From: Desulfobacterales bacterium
Lineage (GTDB): Bacteria; Desulfobacterota; Desulfobacteria; Desulfobacterales; JAAELO01
NCBI GenBank assembly: GCA_024226555.1
Contig: JAAELO010000288.1
Location: forward strand, 1 to 46,457
Direction of reading: 5' to 3'
Length of the DNA: 46,457 bases
A model generated the notes under the pieces. It was not told the DNA's origin and ran no database searches. It worked only from the letters and a program-made list of their open reading frames with translations. Each line of letters begins with the position of its first letter. Positions within the stretch are counted from its first letter, which is position 1. A program made the position numbers and the translations under genes. This document shows, piece after piece, positions 1 to 8,131 of this stretch.

Positions 1-57
1 AGTTTTTTTTGGAAATAACAAAGTATTTCGCCAAAAGAGAGGTTATTAGAGATTCCC
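1..57. repeat. Partial MITE-like repeat at left window edge
   Basis: Right half of the family element, ending in the GGTTATTAGAGATTCCC terminus. The left half lies outside the window. The flanking four bases are TTGA. The first 31 bases match the last 31 bases of the window with a single difference, because both edges fall at the same internal point of the repeat. Confidence 0.85.
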
Positions 58-77
58 TTGAGTAAAATGTAAGGGCT

Positions 78-893
78 ATGGAACAAAATAAAGTTACATA
101 TTACAGGGATAAAAGATTAGATGGGATTGAAGCTTGTCGTGTTGAGAGAAGCACCCATAACTTCCCCAGTCATTCCCATGACAATATATATACATTGGGT
201 TATATGGAAAGTGGCTGTTGTTTTTGTCAGGGACGCATGCGGAAGAACTCATATTTGGAAGCAGGTGAATTTGCCTTAATAAATCCAACTCAGGTACACG
301 CTGGTGGCCCGGATGGAAGTCCCACTATTTCTTACAGAATGTTTTATATCGATATTGATCTATTAAAAAAAATATCAACGGATTCCTCAATTGGAAAGAA
401 TGGTTTTCCTGAATTTAAAAAAATTGTTGCAAAAGACCATCTGCTTGCAAATAAATTTGATGCTCTTTTTGAAGTTATGCACAATAAATGCGGTTTACTT
501 GAAAAAGAATCGGCTCTGATTGAAGCTTTGGGGTTTCTTACGGAACAATATGGATTTGAAAATGTTAAATCATTTAAAATCGGTAAAGAAAATAACGCTG
601 TTGAAAAAGCAAAATCATTTCTATCTGAAGAACTTGATTTAAAAATGCCCCTTACTGATGTCGCTGATGTGGCTGGATTCAGCAAATATCATTTTCTTCG
701 CGTATTTAAAAAGAACACCGGCATTTCCCCTCATGCATTCAGAACTCAGCAAAGAATTGAATATGCTAAAAAATTGATAAAGCAGGGGATTGCATTCTCC
801 CAGGTTGCACTTGAAACAGGTTTTACCGATCAAAGTCACTTTACAAAAAAATTCAGACAGTTCACAGCAGCATCACCAGGTCAGTATTTATAG
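78..893 (+). CDS. AraC family transcriptional regulator
   Basis: A 271-residue AraC/XylS-type regulator. Residues 1-110 look like the cupin-type effector-binding half, with a conserved His-rich start (HNFPSHSHDN) and the phrase GEFALINPTQVHAGGP typical of this subfamily. Residues about 170-271 form the double helix-turn-helix, including DVADVAGFSKYHFLRVFKK and ETGFTDQSHFTKKFRQ. The gene starts just downstream of a repeat element and has a modest AAGGG ribosome site. It precedes a DMT-family exporter on the same strand, an arrangement common for AraC regulators that control an adjacent EamA exporter. That regulatory link is inference. The effector cannot be told from sequence. Confidence 0.93.
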   Translation: MEQNKVTYYRDKRLDGIEACRVERSTHNFPSHSHDNIYTLGYMESGCCFCQGRMRKNSYLEAGEFALINPTQVHAGGPDGSPTISYRMFYIDIDLLKKISTDSSIGKNGFPEFKKIVAKDHLLANKFDALFEVMHNKCGLLEKESALIEALGFLTEQYGFENVKSFKIGKENNAVEKAKSFLSEELDLKMPLTDVADVAGFSKYHFLRVFKKNTGISPHAFRTQQRIEYAKKLIKQGIAFSQVALETGFTDQSHFTKKFRQFTAASPGQYL

Positions 894-1002
894 ACTTCCT
901 TTAAATTCCTTTGAGAAAAAATATAATTCTTAAATTCCGCAATTTTTTACAATTAATCAAAACTGATTTTGTGTAATCTTTTTTTAAAAAAAGGAGAAAA
1001 AG

Positions 1003-1923
1003 ATGGCACAGGCAGATCAAACAAATTTCATTTCAAATATACATAATAATATAAAAACTAATCAGGTATTTCCGGTTGCAGCTCTTATAACGGCTGTTAT
1101 ACTTTGGGGAGGATCATTTGCAGGGATGCGATATGTCGTTAAATATATTAACCCCTGGTCAGTGATGTGGCTAAGAATGCTTATACCACTAATTTTTCTA
1201 CTCCCTTTCTATCAGAAATTAAAACCATCAAATTTCAATAAAAAAGACCTAAAATTACTGATTCCCATGGCTATTCTTCAACCATGCCTTTATTTTCTTC
1301 TTGAATCATATGCAATGACTATGACAACTTCCACACAGGCTGGGGTGATCTCTGCTGCAGTACCTTTGTTTGTTTCATTTGGAGCATTTATATTCTTAAA
1401 AGAAGATATAAGCAGTAAAAATATTACAGGCTTGATCATCTGTATATCAGGTGTGATTCTATTAACTTCCATTCAGGATGACAATAGTAATGCAAGCAAT
1501 CCTGTTCTTGGTAATTTACTTGAAATTCTTGCAATGGCTTCTGCTGCAGCTAATATGATTTTAGTTAAAAAATTAAGTTATAAGTATAGCCCATGGACAC
1601 TCACAGCCATTCAAATATTTGCAGGCTCACTTTTTTTTCTACCTGGATTATTTTACCTAAAAGAGATGGCGGCTTTGGACATTGATTTTAATCTAATATC
1701 AATTCTGTTTTATCTGGGAGGATTTGTTACCTTAGGAGCTTTTGGGCTATATAATTGGGGAATGAGTAAAATTGAAGCTTCAAAAGCGTCTGCGTTTATT
1801 AATCTGGTTCCTGTAACAGCAATTTTTATTGGATGGATTACACTTGGAGAAACTCTTAGCAAGACACAATCTTTAGCGGCAGTAATTGTTATTGCAGGTG
1901 TGTTGATAAGTCAGAAAAAATAA
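1003..1923 (+). CDS. EamA/DMT-superfamily transporter
   Basis: A 306-residue inner-membrane permease with about ten hydrophobic helices arranged as two EamA repeats (roughly residues 25-155 and 170-303), the usual length for the drug/metabolite transporter family. Motifs such as ILWGGSFAGMRYVVKYI near the N-terminus and the repeat-end pattern LGETLSKTQSLAAVIVIAGV are typical. A strong AAGGAG site lies seven bases before the ATG. It probably exports or imports a small metabolite or amino acid under control of the upstream AraC protein. The substrate is unknown. A stem-loop directly after the stop may end transcription. Confidence 0.93.
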   Translation: MAQADQTNFISNIHNNIKTNQVFPVAALITAVILWGGSFAGMRYVVKYINPWSVMWLRMLIPLIFLLPFYQKLKPSNFNKKDLKLLIPMAILQPCLYFLLESYAMTMTTSTQAGVISAAVPLFVSFGAFIFLKEDISSKNITGLIICISGVILLTSIQDDNSNASNPVLGNLLEILAMASAAANMILVKKLSYKYSPWTLTAIQIFAGSLFFLPGLFYLKEMAALDIDFNLISILFYLGGFVTLGAFGLYNWGMSKIEASKASAFINLVPVTAIFIGWITLGETLSKTQSLAAVIVIAGVLISQKK

Positions 1924-1925
1924 TG

Positions 1926-1950
1926 TCAATCACGTTTTGAATGTGATTGA
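1926..1950 (+). terminator. Stem-loop after the EamA gene
   Basis: A perfect 8-bp stem (TCAATCAC paired with GTGATTGA, nine-base loop) starts three bases after the stop codon. It is followed only by TTTAAG, so it is a weak intrinsic terminator candidate. Confidence 0.5.
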
Positions 1951-1971
1951 TTTAAGCAAATACTAATTTTA

Positions 1972-2132
1972 GGGAATCTCTAATAACCTCTCTTTTGGCA
2001 AAATACATTGTTATTTCCAAAAAAAACTGTAATAAAATCGGCTCGTTATTTTTTGAAATGCAGAGATTTTATAAAACTAAAGCTTTTATAAACGTCGTAT
2101 TTCATCCAAAATTTTAATTATTAGAGGTTCCC
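1972..2132. repeat. MITE-like repeat, long form (161 bp)
   Basis: Complete family copy with GGGAATCTCTAATAA and TTATTAGAGGTTCCC ends. It is flanked by an exact TTTA duplication (1968-1971 and 2133-2136). It carries the additional internal module with TTTATAAAA and AGCTTTTATAAA that defines the long form. The right duplication contains the stop codon of the minus-strand gene at 2134. Confidence 0.9.
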
Positions 2133-2133
2133 T

Positions 2134-2457
2134 TTACTTAATAAACCTGGGTACCGTTTTTTCTAAAATTTTTATCAACTGATCATCCATATATTCATAA
2201 TCATCTGGAATTCCTAAACAGATGATATGTTGATCTTTAATATATTTTTTGAATTTATGCCCTAACTTCTTTTTATGCTTTTGCTCCATAACAAATATAT
2301 ATTCAGCCCATTTTACATCATCTACACCTATGGGGATCTCTGCATCATTATTTAGTCCGGCTGAACGAACTTCCCATCCATCATAATTACAGAAGATAGC
2401 TTCAGCTGTCGGACTCCTTAATTTGTTTTGACTACAGATAAACAATATTTTCTTCAT
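2134..2457 (-). CDS. Small LMW-PTP-like phosphatase family protein
   Basis: A 107-residue cytoplasmic protein of the low-molecular-weight phosphotyrosine phosphatase fold. The N-terminal MKKILFICSQNKLRSPTAE contains the phosphate-binding loop C-x5-R followed by Ser. The general-acid region appears as GIPDDYEYMDD instead of the classical DPY. It is shorter than true LMW-PTPs (about 150 residues) and belongs to the short subfamily annotated generically as phosphotyrosine protein phosphatase. A GGGAA ribosome site lies before the ATG. It is the last gene of a run with the methyltransferase 13 bases upstream. Its stop codon lies in the target duplication of the adjacent repeat. Substrate unknown. 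Confidence 0.85.
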   Translation of the reverse strand: MKKILFICSQNKLRSPTAEAIFCNYDGWEVRSAGLNNDAEIPIGVDDVKWAEYIFVMEQKHKKKLGHKFKKYIKDQHIICLGIPDDYEYMDDQLIKILEKTVPRFIK

Positions 2458-2470
2458 TGTTCCCGCTGTT

Positions 2471-3190
2471 CTAAGTTTGCTGTTTACTTTTTTTCTGAAT
2501 AAGATTTATACGAATTGGCTGTAAAAACCTTTTACCATCTTCATCCATATTAAGTGAAAACTTTTCTTTTACCTTTTGGAATAGTTCAGGTGATAACTTA
2601 TGGTCTGCATATGTAACATTAATTACTAAAGATTTGAACTCTTCAAAGTTTTTGTAAAATTTAGGTATATTTATAAAAATCTCATCAACCATTGATAAAC
2701 TTTTATCACTAACTGATTTATTTATAGCATTATATGCTGCTTGCCGCACGATTTTTTCATCATGAAAAAGACTTAATAAATCATTAAATTCACCATCATA
2801 AACTGGTTCTGAGATATAAACAAATCCACCAGGCTTAAGAACTCTTTTTACCTCATTAAAAGCATTATTCATAAGACTCATTGGAACATGATGCAAAGAT
2901 TTAAACATGAAGGCCACATCAATAGATTCATCTTCTAAAGGTATTAACTCACTACCGGATTTGATAAATGTCACATTGGGAAGATCATCAATTAAAAGAT
3001 TTTTACTGTGCTGGGTCTCATCAACTTCTGCGGCCGTAACCTTTCTATCATCACCATTAGTAGCTATTAATCTTGTTATTTCGGCTTTCCCACAACCAAG
3101 ATCTAATATCGATTTACCATCAAGCCTTAAAAGTTGCTCTAAAAATTCTATCTCATTCCAGGTTTTATAGTTTTTTTCTGATAGTTTCAT
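2471..3190 (-). CDS. Class I SAM-dependent methyltransferase
   Basis: A 239-residue cytoplasmic methyltransferase. Motif I is visible as SILDLGCGKAEITRLIA (about residues 29-45), the acidic motif II follows at AAEVDE, and the Methyltransf_11-type signature VAFMFKSLHHVP with VLKPGGFVYISEP lies near residues 90-125. No domain identifies the substrate. It sits between the DUF6279 lipoprotein gene upstream and the phosphatase-like gene downstream with short gaps (27 and 13 bases), so it is probably co-transcribed with both. Confidence 0.92.
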   Translation of the reverse strand: MKLSEKNYKTWNEIEFLEQLLRLDGKSILDLGCGKAEITRLIATNGDDRKVTAAEVDETQHSKNLLIDDLPNVTFIKSGSELIPLEDESIDVAFMFKSLHHVPMSLMNNAFNEVKRVLKPGGFVYISEPVYDGEFNDLLSLFHDEKIVRQAAYNAINKSVSDKSLSMVDEIFINIPKFYKNFEEFKSLVINVTYADHKLSPELFQKVKEKFSLNMDEDGKRFLQPIRINLIQKKSKQQT

Positions 3191-3217
3191 CTATTTATTC
3201 CATTCAATATTAAAATT

Positions 3218-4060
3218 TTAATCGTTTTGTATTTCCTTCATTATTTTTATATAATTATCTATCTTCTCTAATGCATTTTCCCTTTGATCTTCTGTGGCAA
3301 AACTATCTATTTGAAGTATCATAGCTCTGGTTCTTTTTCTTCTTTCTATAACCACAGTTGCATACTCTTTTGTATAGAATCTCCTGTAATTGAAAAACCA
3401 AGCATTCAGTTTTTCACTGAATTTATCAAAGTCTTTTTTCTCTTTTAAGATTTTTATAAATCTTTGTTGTGAACGTAATTGATGGTTATACTTGATCATC
3501 TCAATTTTATTATTAACTACTATGAAGCCTTCAACTATTTTTTCTTGTTCCTTTGAAAGATCTCCAAGCCACTCCTCAACATCTTCGATAGCATTTTCAA
3601 GTAAATCATCCCGTTTTTCACTATAAGGCTTTTTAATTCTTTTAAGCTTTTTTTCATTTCTTTCAGAAATAGATTCTTCAAAATATTTTATTTGACTATC
3701 CGACAATGAATATAAAAATTTGATAGAATCCTTGGAAATATAGTTTACTAAACCCTTGCCAAAACCTCTTAAACCTTTATAAAACCAATTAATGTCTTCA
3801 TCAGCAATACCATTTTTGACTCTATGTTTTACTTCTTCAAGAAAGTATATATATTTGGGCAATTCTTCATTACGATGCCAAATATGTAATTTATCGAGTT
3901 TTGTTTCTATAAATTCTTCCTGAGAGGGCATTATATCGAAGTGTTTATCTATTCTCCTGTAAAGCAAATAATCAGCCCAATTATAGCCAAATTTTACAGT
4001 TGAACAGGCATAAAACCCCATTAATAAAAAAATCAGGAAAATTATTTTCTTATTTTTCAC
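3218..4060 (-). CDS. DUF6279-type lipoprotein
   Basis: A 280-residue predicted lipoprotein. Residues 1-19 form a type II signal peptide with the lipobox-like FYAC, so the mature protein would begin at Cys19. The rest is charged, helical and rich in Lys and Glu. The opening VKFGYNWADYLLYRRID and LDKLHIWHRNEELPKYI match what I recall of the DUF6279 family, whose function is not established. The start is GTG and overlaps the stop of the upstream FAA-hydrolase gene by four bases (GTGA), indicating translational coupling. Location is probably periplasmic, lipid-anchored. Confidence 0.82.
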   Translation of the reverse strand: MKNKKIIFLIFLLMGFYACSTVKFGYNWADYLLYRRIDKHFDIMPSQEEFIETKLDKLHIWHRNEELPKYIYFLEEVKHRVKNGIADEDINWFYKGLRGFGKGLVNYISKDSIKFLYSLSDSQIKYFEESISERNEKKLKRIKKPYSEKRDDLLENAIEDVEEWLGDLSKEQEKIVEGFIVVNNKIEMIKYNHQLRSQQRFIKILKEKKDFDKFSEKLNAWFFNYRRFYTKEYATVVIERRKRTRAMILQIDSFATEDQRENALEKIDNYIKIMKEIQND

Positions 4061-4677
4061 TTAACAACCCATGAACCATCAACTAACAGCTGGTCTCCTT
4101 CAAAAATTTTACCAAGAAAAATATCACCTGTTTTGATCTCTCCAACACCTTTTGGAGTTCCGGTCATGACAATATCTCCATCTTCAAGCGTGAGAAATGT
4201 TTTTATCTCATTTAGAATGTCATTTGGTTTGTTTAACATCATTTGATATTCAGCTTTTTGAATTAAAACACTATTTATATAAAGCTCCATACGCAGATCT
4301 TTCATGTTGCCATTGAAAGGTACAAAATCGCTGAAAACTGCAGAATTATCAAAACTCTTTGCACGTTCCCAGGGAAGTCCCTTAGTCTTAAGTTTTGTTT
4401 GAACCTCTCTTTTTGTTAGGTCTAATCCCATCCCTATAGCAGATATTTTAGAAGATACTACAAGGAACGAAATCTCACCCTCATAGTGAATTGTGTCAGT
4501 TTTGCCGGAATAGATCTCATTTGAAATGGCTGAATTTGGTTTAATGAATATGACCGGTTCCGATGGAACTTCATTATTAAGCTCCTCTATGTGCTCAACA
4601 TAATTCCTTCCAATACATACCACTTTTGAAGGGGTGATTTTGTTTCCATTTAACTTTATTGAATTCATTTTTTTCAT
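4057..4677 (-). CDS. Fumarylacetoacetate hydrolase family protein
   Basis: A 206-residue single-domain FAH-superfamily enzyme, the size of the YcgM/FAHD1 group (acylpyruvases, fumarylpyruvate hydrolases, oxaloacetate decarboxylases). The core signatures are KVVCIGRNYVEHIEE, EPVIFIKPNSAI, YEGEISFLVV with metal-binding Glu residues, and the C-terminal DGDIVMTGTPKGVGEIKTGD. It probably cleaves or decarboxylates a short beta-keto acid with a divalent metal in the cytoplasm. The exact substrate cannot be read. It couples by a four-base overlap to the downstream lipoprotein gene. The first ATG is used here; an ATG three codons later is also possible. Confidence 0.92.
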   Translation of the reverse strand: MKKMNSIKLNGNKITPSKVVCIGRNYVEHIEELNNEVPSEPVIFIKPNSAISNEIYSGKTDTIHYEGEISFLVVSSKISAIGMGLDLTKREVQTKLKTKGLPWERAKSFDNSAVFSDFVPFNGNMKDLRMELYINSVLIQKAEYQMMLNKPNDILNEIKTFLTLEDGDIVMTGTPKGVGEIKTGDIFLGKIFEGDQLLVDGSWVVK

Positions 4678-4721
4678 TCTTTCTAATAATAAAAATTAAG
4701 TGCTGCTTTAAAACATTATAT

Positions 4722-6293
4722 TTATATAACTTTGGTTAAGCATTCAACAATATCTTTGTGATTATAATATTTCGCCAAATCTAACGGAGTTTTTTTCTGT
4801 GAATCTTTATGATTTGGATCTGCACCTTTTTTCAAGAGTATTTTTGTTACATCAAGCCATCCTCTTAAAGCTGCTACATGAAGTAATGTCCATGAGTGCA
4901 CATCTTTTCCGTTAACATCAATTCCTGATTCAATAAGGAACATTATAAATTCTTTATGTAATGGATCCTGTCTCTGATAAACAATTGACCAAACTGGACT
5001 ACCTCTATTATCTTTTATATTTACATCGACTCCTTTTTTAATAATTTTTTTTGCAGTCGAATAATTCCCAAAACGTAAAGCTTTAAATATAGGAATTTCA
5101 CCTCTTCTGTTTTTAGCATGTAAACTCCCACCATTACTAATTAAAAGTTCATGAAGTTCAGGTATTGGACTTTGAACTGCATAGTGCAGGGGGGTATTTC
5201 CAGAACGATCTTTAACCGTTACCAAAGAACCTCTGTTAATAAGTTCTTTTACTATATCAGTCCAGCCATTTAAACAGGCAATATGAATCAATTCCCTTGA
5301 GAATCGATCTTTGAATTTAGAATTAATTTTGTTTTCTAACAAAAAATTGCTAACAGCAAAATTTAAAGGAAGCCTTGCCCAAAGTTGCTGATTAAGTGTA
5401 TTTTTATTAGCACCTTTTTCAATTAGGTATTTCGCCATTATAAAATTGTGAGCCCTTAATGCTAAATATAGAGGTGTTTCACCTGCACTGTTTTTACCAT
5501 TGATTTTTGCTCCATTTCTTAATAACAGGTGTACTATTTCAGGCCATGCGCTGGTTGCAGCATAATGAAGAGCGGTATTATCCAGTCGATCCTTACTATT
5601 AATTACAGCACCATTTTTAATTAATATATCAACTGCATCAAGCCAGCTAACTTCTCTTGTACAAGCCCAGTGAAGAGGTGTTGCTCCTCCATCATCCTTC
5701 TTATTTACATCAGCACCTTTTTTTATAAATAATTTTAACAGATCCAGGTCTTCAAATCTGTTTCGAATTACAAATAAAAAAGGGTTAGTGGTTCTCGTAA
5801 AACGATCATTATTAACAACACTATCAAAGTCTATTGTAGAACCATTATTAATCAGAAATTTAAACAGTTCAATTTTTTTTCTTCCCAAAGCCAGATTTAA
5901 GGAAGATCGACCTCCATTATCCTTGCTATTTATATCAATCCCTTTTTCTATTAGAATTTTTGCAAGTCTTAACTCATCCTTAATATGCTTCTTATTGTAA
6001 TTACTTGATTGTGCAAGGGTGTGCAGATAGTTCATCTTATACTTATTTTCACATAAAGGATCAGCTCCTTTTTCTATAAGATAAAAAGCAATATCATGGA
6101 AATTATATGTTATTGCAAATCTAAGAGGTTTATCCCCATATTTGTTTTTTTTATTTACATCTGCTCCATTTTCAACAAGTTGTTTTACTTTTAAAAGCCC
6201 TCCATTAGACATGGCATGCTCTAAAGTTGATTTTGAATAAGCAAAGCCTTTAAATACTAACAGTAGTAAAATACTGAATAGAAGTTTCTTCAT
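4722..6293 (-). CDS. Secreted ankyrin-repeat protein
   Basis: About 523 residues, made of an N-terminal signal peptide (MKKLLFSILLLLVFKGFAYS) followed by roughly a dozen ankyrin repeats to the C-terminus, seen as recurring phrases such as GATPLHWAC, DNTALHYAA, GETPLYLAL, GNTPLHYAV and WTLLHVAAL. No enzymatic domain is present, so the role is probably protein binding in the periplasm. The start at 6293 is preferred over the ATG nine bases earlier because it makes the classic ATGA overlap with the stop of the upstream lipoprotein gene. The two are almost certainly translated together and may act together. Confidence 0.92.
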   Translation of the reverse strand: MKKLLFSILLLLVFKGFAYSKSTLEHAMSNGGLLKVKQLVENGADVNKKNKYGDKPLRFAITYNFHDIAFYLIEKGADPLCENKYKMNYLHTLAQSSNYNKKHIKDELRLAKILIEKGIDINSKDNGGRSSLNLALGRKKIELFKFLINNGSTIDFDSVVNNDRFTRTTNPFLFVIRNRFEDLDLLKLFIKKGADVNKKDDGGATPLHWACTREVSWLDAVDILIKNGAVINSKDRLDNTALHYAATSAWPEIVHLLLRNGAKINGKNSAGETPLYLALRAHNFIMAKYLIEKGANKNTLNQQLWARLPLNFAVSNFLLENKINSKFKDRFSRELIHIACLNGWTDIVKELINRGSLVTVKDRSGNTPLHYAVQSPIPELHELLISNGGSLHAKNRRGEIPIFKALRFGNYSTAKKIIKKGVDVNIKDNRGSPVWSIVYQRQDPLHKEFIMFLIESGIDVNGKDVHSWTLLHVAALRGWLDVTKILLKKGADPNHKDSQKKTPLDLAKYYNHKDIVECLTKVI

Positions 6294-7660
6294 TTTTGCC
6301 ACCCCAGATGTGGATATTCTCTGTACCGATCTTTATATTGAGATTTAATTGTGCTTATAAGTTTCAATTTCATATCATCAAATTTAAGCTGAAATAGACC
6401 GCCATCTCCAACCGCGATTATTTTTCCCCCATCAAGAATCACATCATAAAAACCTCTTCTGCTATAATTTCTATAATTGTTTAATAATTTATAAATATCA
6501 GGATTATCATATTTTAAACGATAAACAATTTTAAGCTTTCGAGGCTCGTTGGTATCATAAATTACTAATCCATCACCCTGATTACAGACATACAAATAGT
6601 TGGCATCAGTTGTTAAACCAAAAGGACTGGAAATATTATAGTTCCTTACAAGAGTGGGATATTTTATCATACTAATATCAATTACATGTAACTGATTGTT
6701 TCCAAGAGTTACATATGCATATTTCCCTCTCACAACAACAGGATCTTTTGCTCTAACATGTGGAAGTTGTGATATTATAGAAGGAGATGATCTGGATATT
6801 AAATTTGATGTTCCGGACTTATATCCTGTATCATAGATATAACAACCCGTTTCTGAACCAATAAACAGATGATTTTTATGTAAAAAAAGAGTTTCAATGA
6901 ACTGACCAACCCTGAATTTTGATAAATGAACAGGTAAAGCCGGGTTGTTTATATCAAAAATGTGCATATCCGAATTGTCCACTGTATATAGCCTGTTCTT
7001 AAACAAAGCAAAACGGGACATTGAACCACCAGTTCCTGTTGAACTACCACCCGAAGGAGATCTACTACGAAGAACAGCTCCATAAGGTATGTATTGAGTA
7101 CTTGTAGTTCTTTTCCATTCAACCCAATCAATCACAATTCCTTTTGCTGGATCTGCCTTCTCATATAAATAACCATTGCCTCCATGTGGATCTAAATCAA
7201 GTCGTCTCCCTCCCATAAAAGCATTTGATGGGAAAACAAACCTGATTCTTTTTACAACTTTTATTTTTGATATGTCGTTATTTAAATTACTTATATCAAT
7301 AGCCAATAGATCATTGTAACTATCTGCATATAAAATATGCCCTTTAATGGCTAAATCATGATTTCCCAATATCTTTAAAAAAGCTAATTTTTTTGGAGAA
7401 ACAGGATTAGAGTTATCAATAATATGTATCCCAAGCTTTTTATCGTTAACAAAAATAAACTTATCTTTGATATAAATTTTACCCGGATTGATTAACTCTT
7501 TTGGTTGTTCAACTCTAAAAGATTTATAAAGATCATCAAAAGAAAGATAAACAGGCTTCATGTAAACAGTTGTATTATGGACTATCTTTGGACAACCATT
7601 AAGTATAAAAATAGTAATTAACAATGCTGATAACAGAACAATTTTTTTTATATTTATCAA
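6290..7660 (-). CDS. LVIVD-repeat lipoprotein
   Basis: A 456-residue predicted lipoprotein with a signal sequence ending in the lipobox-like LNGC at residues 20-23. The mature part contains repeated beta-propeller-like strands of the LVIVD type: LGIHIIDNSNPVSPKKLA, LLAIDISNL, MHIFDINNPALPVHLSKF, LHVIDISMIKYPTLVRN and LVIYDTNEPRKL. Such proteins are usually surface or periplasmic and of unknown function. The start is TTG, chosen because a GAGG ribosome site lies eight bases upstream and the hydrophobic leader begins immediately. It is the first gene of a coupled pair with the ankyrin protein. Confidence 0.88.
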   Translation of the reverse strand: MINIKKIVLLSALLITIFILNGCPKIVHNTTVYMKPVYLSFDDLYKSFRVEQPKELINPGKIYIKDKFIFVNDKKLGIHIIDNSNPVSPKKLAFLKILGNHDLAIKGHILYADSYNDLLAIDISNLNNDISKIKVVKRIRFVFPSNAFMGGRRLDLDPHGGNGYLYEKADPAKGIVIDWVEWKRTTSTQYIPYGAVLRSRSPSGGSSTGTGGSMSRFALFKNRLYTVDNSDMHIFDINNPALPVHLSKFRVGQFIETLFLHKNHLFIGSETGCYIYDTGYKSGTSNLISRSSPSIISQLPHVRAKDPVVVRGKYAYVTLGNNQLHVIDISMIKYPTLVRNYNISSPFGLTTDANYLYVCNQGDGLVIYDTNEPRKLKIVYRLKYDNPDIYKLLNNYRNYSRRGFYDVILDGGKIIAVGDGGLFQLKFDDMKLKLISTIKSQYKDRYREYPHLGWQK

Positions 7661-7879
7661 TATCAGACCTCATCTCAATTTTTCAAAAATTTAAAGCAAC
7701 GATTTTTTTAATCCAAACTAATTTCTTGAATAAGATTATTAAATAATTTTCAAACTTGAGAAAATGACCAATTTAACTTTCGTTTTATATTTTTTGATAT
7801 TCTTTTAAAAATCATGAAAATTATTATAGAGATAACCAATGTAGAAGTTAAGATAAAATTATGTTAAATTATATTTTAT

Positions 7880-7928
7880 CTGAATTTCCCTATATAGGAA
7901 TAATATGGAAATTCAGTTTTTCTTTTTT
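7880..7928 (+). terminator. Terminator-like hairpin without an upstream gene
   Basis: A perfect 10-bp inverted repeat (CTGAATTTCC and GGAAATTCAG, 17-base loop) is followed by TTTTTCTTTTTT, the form of an intrinsic terminator on the plus strand. No plus-strand gene lies upstream within the window for several kilobases. It could end a small RNA or antisense transcript. The rest of 7661-7943 is AT-rich and shows nothing recognisable. Confidence 0.45.
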
Positions 7929-7944
7929 AAGATTTTATTTTTAA

Positions 7945-8106
7945 GGGAACCTCTAATAATTAGAATTTTGGATGAAATACAGCGTTTATAAAAGCTTTCA
8001 GTTTTATAAAATCTCTGCATTTCCAAAAATAACGAGCCGATTTTATTACAGTTTTTTTTGGAAATGACAAAGGATTTCGCCAAAAGAGCAGTTATTAGAG
8101 ATTCCC
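7945..8106. repeat. MITE-like repeat, long form (162 bp)
   Basis: Complete copy in the orientation opposite to the one at 1972. It is flanked by an exact TTAA duplication (7941-7944 and 8107-8110) and lies directly upstream of the KaiC-like/XRE/cupin gene. Confidence 0.9.
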
Positions 8107-8131
8107 TTAATAAACTTAAAGGTATTTAACA

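Noticed and set aside
1972-2132. CRISPR array or spaced direct repeats
   Set aside because: The family copies are dispersed, inverted-repeat-ended and lack regular spacers. No cas genes are seen.
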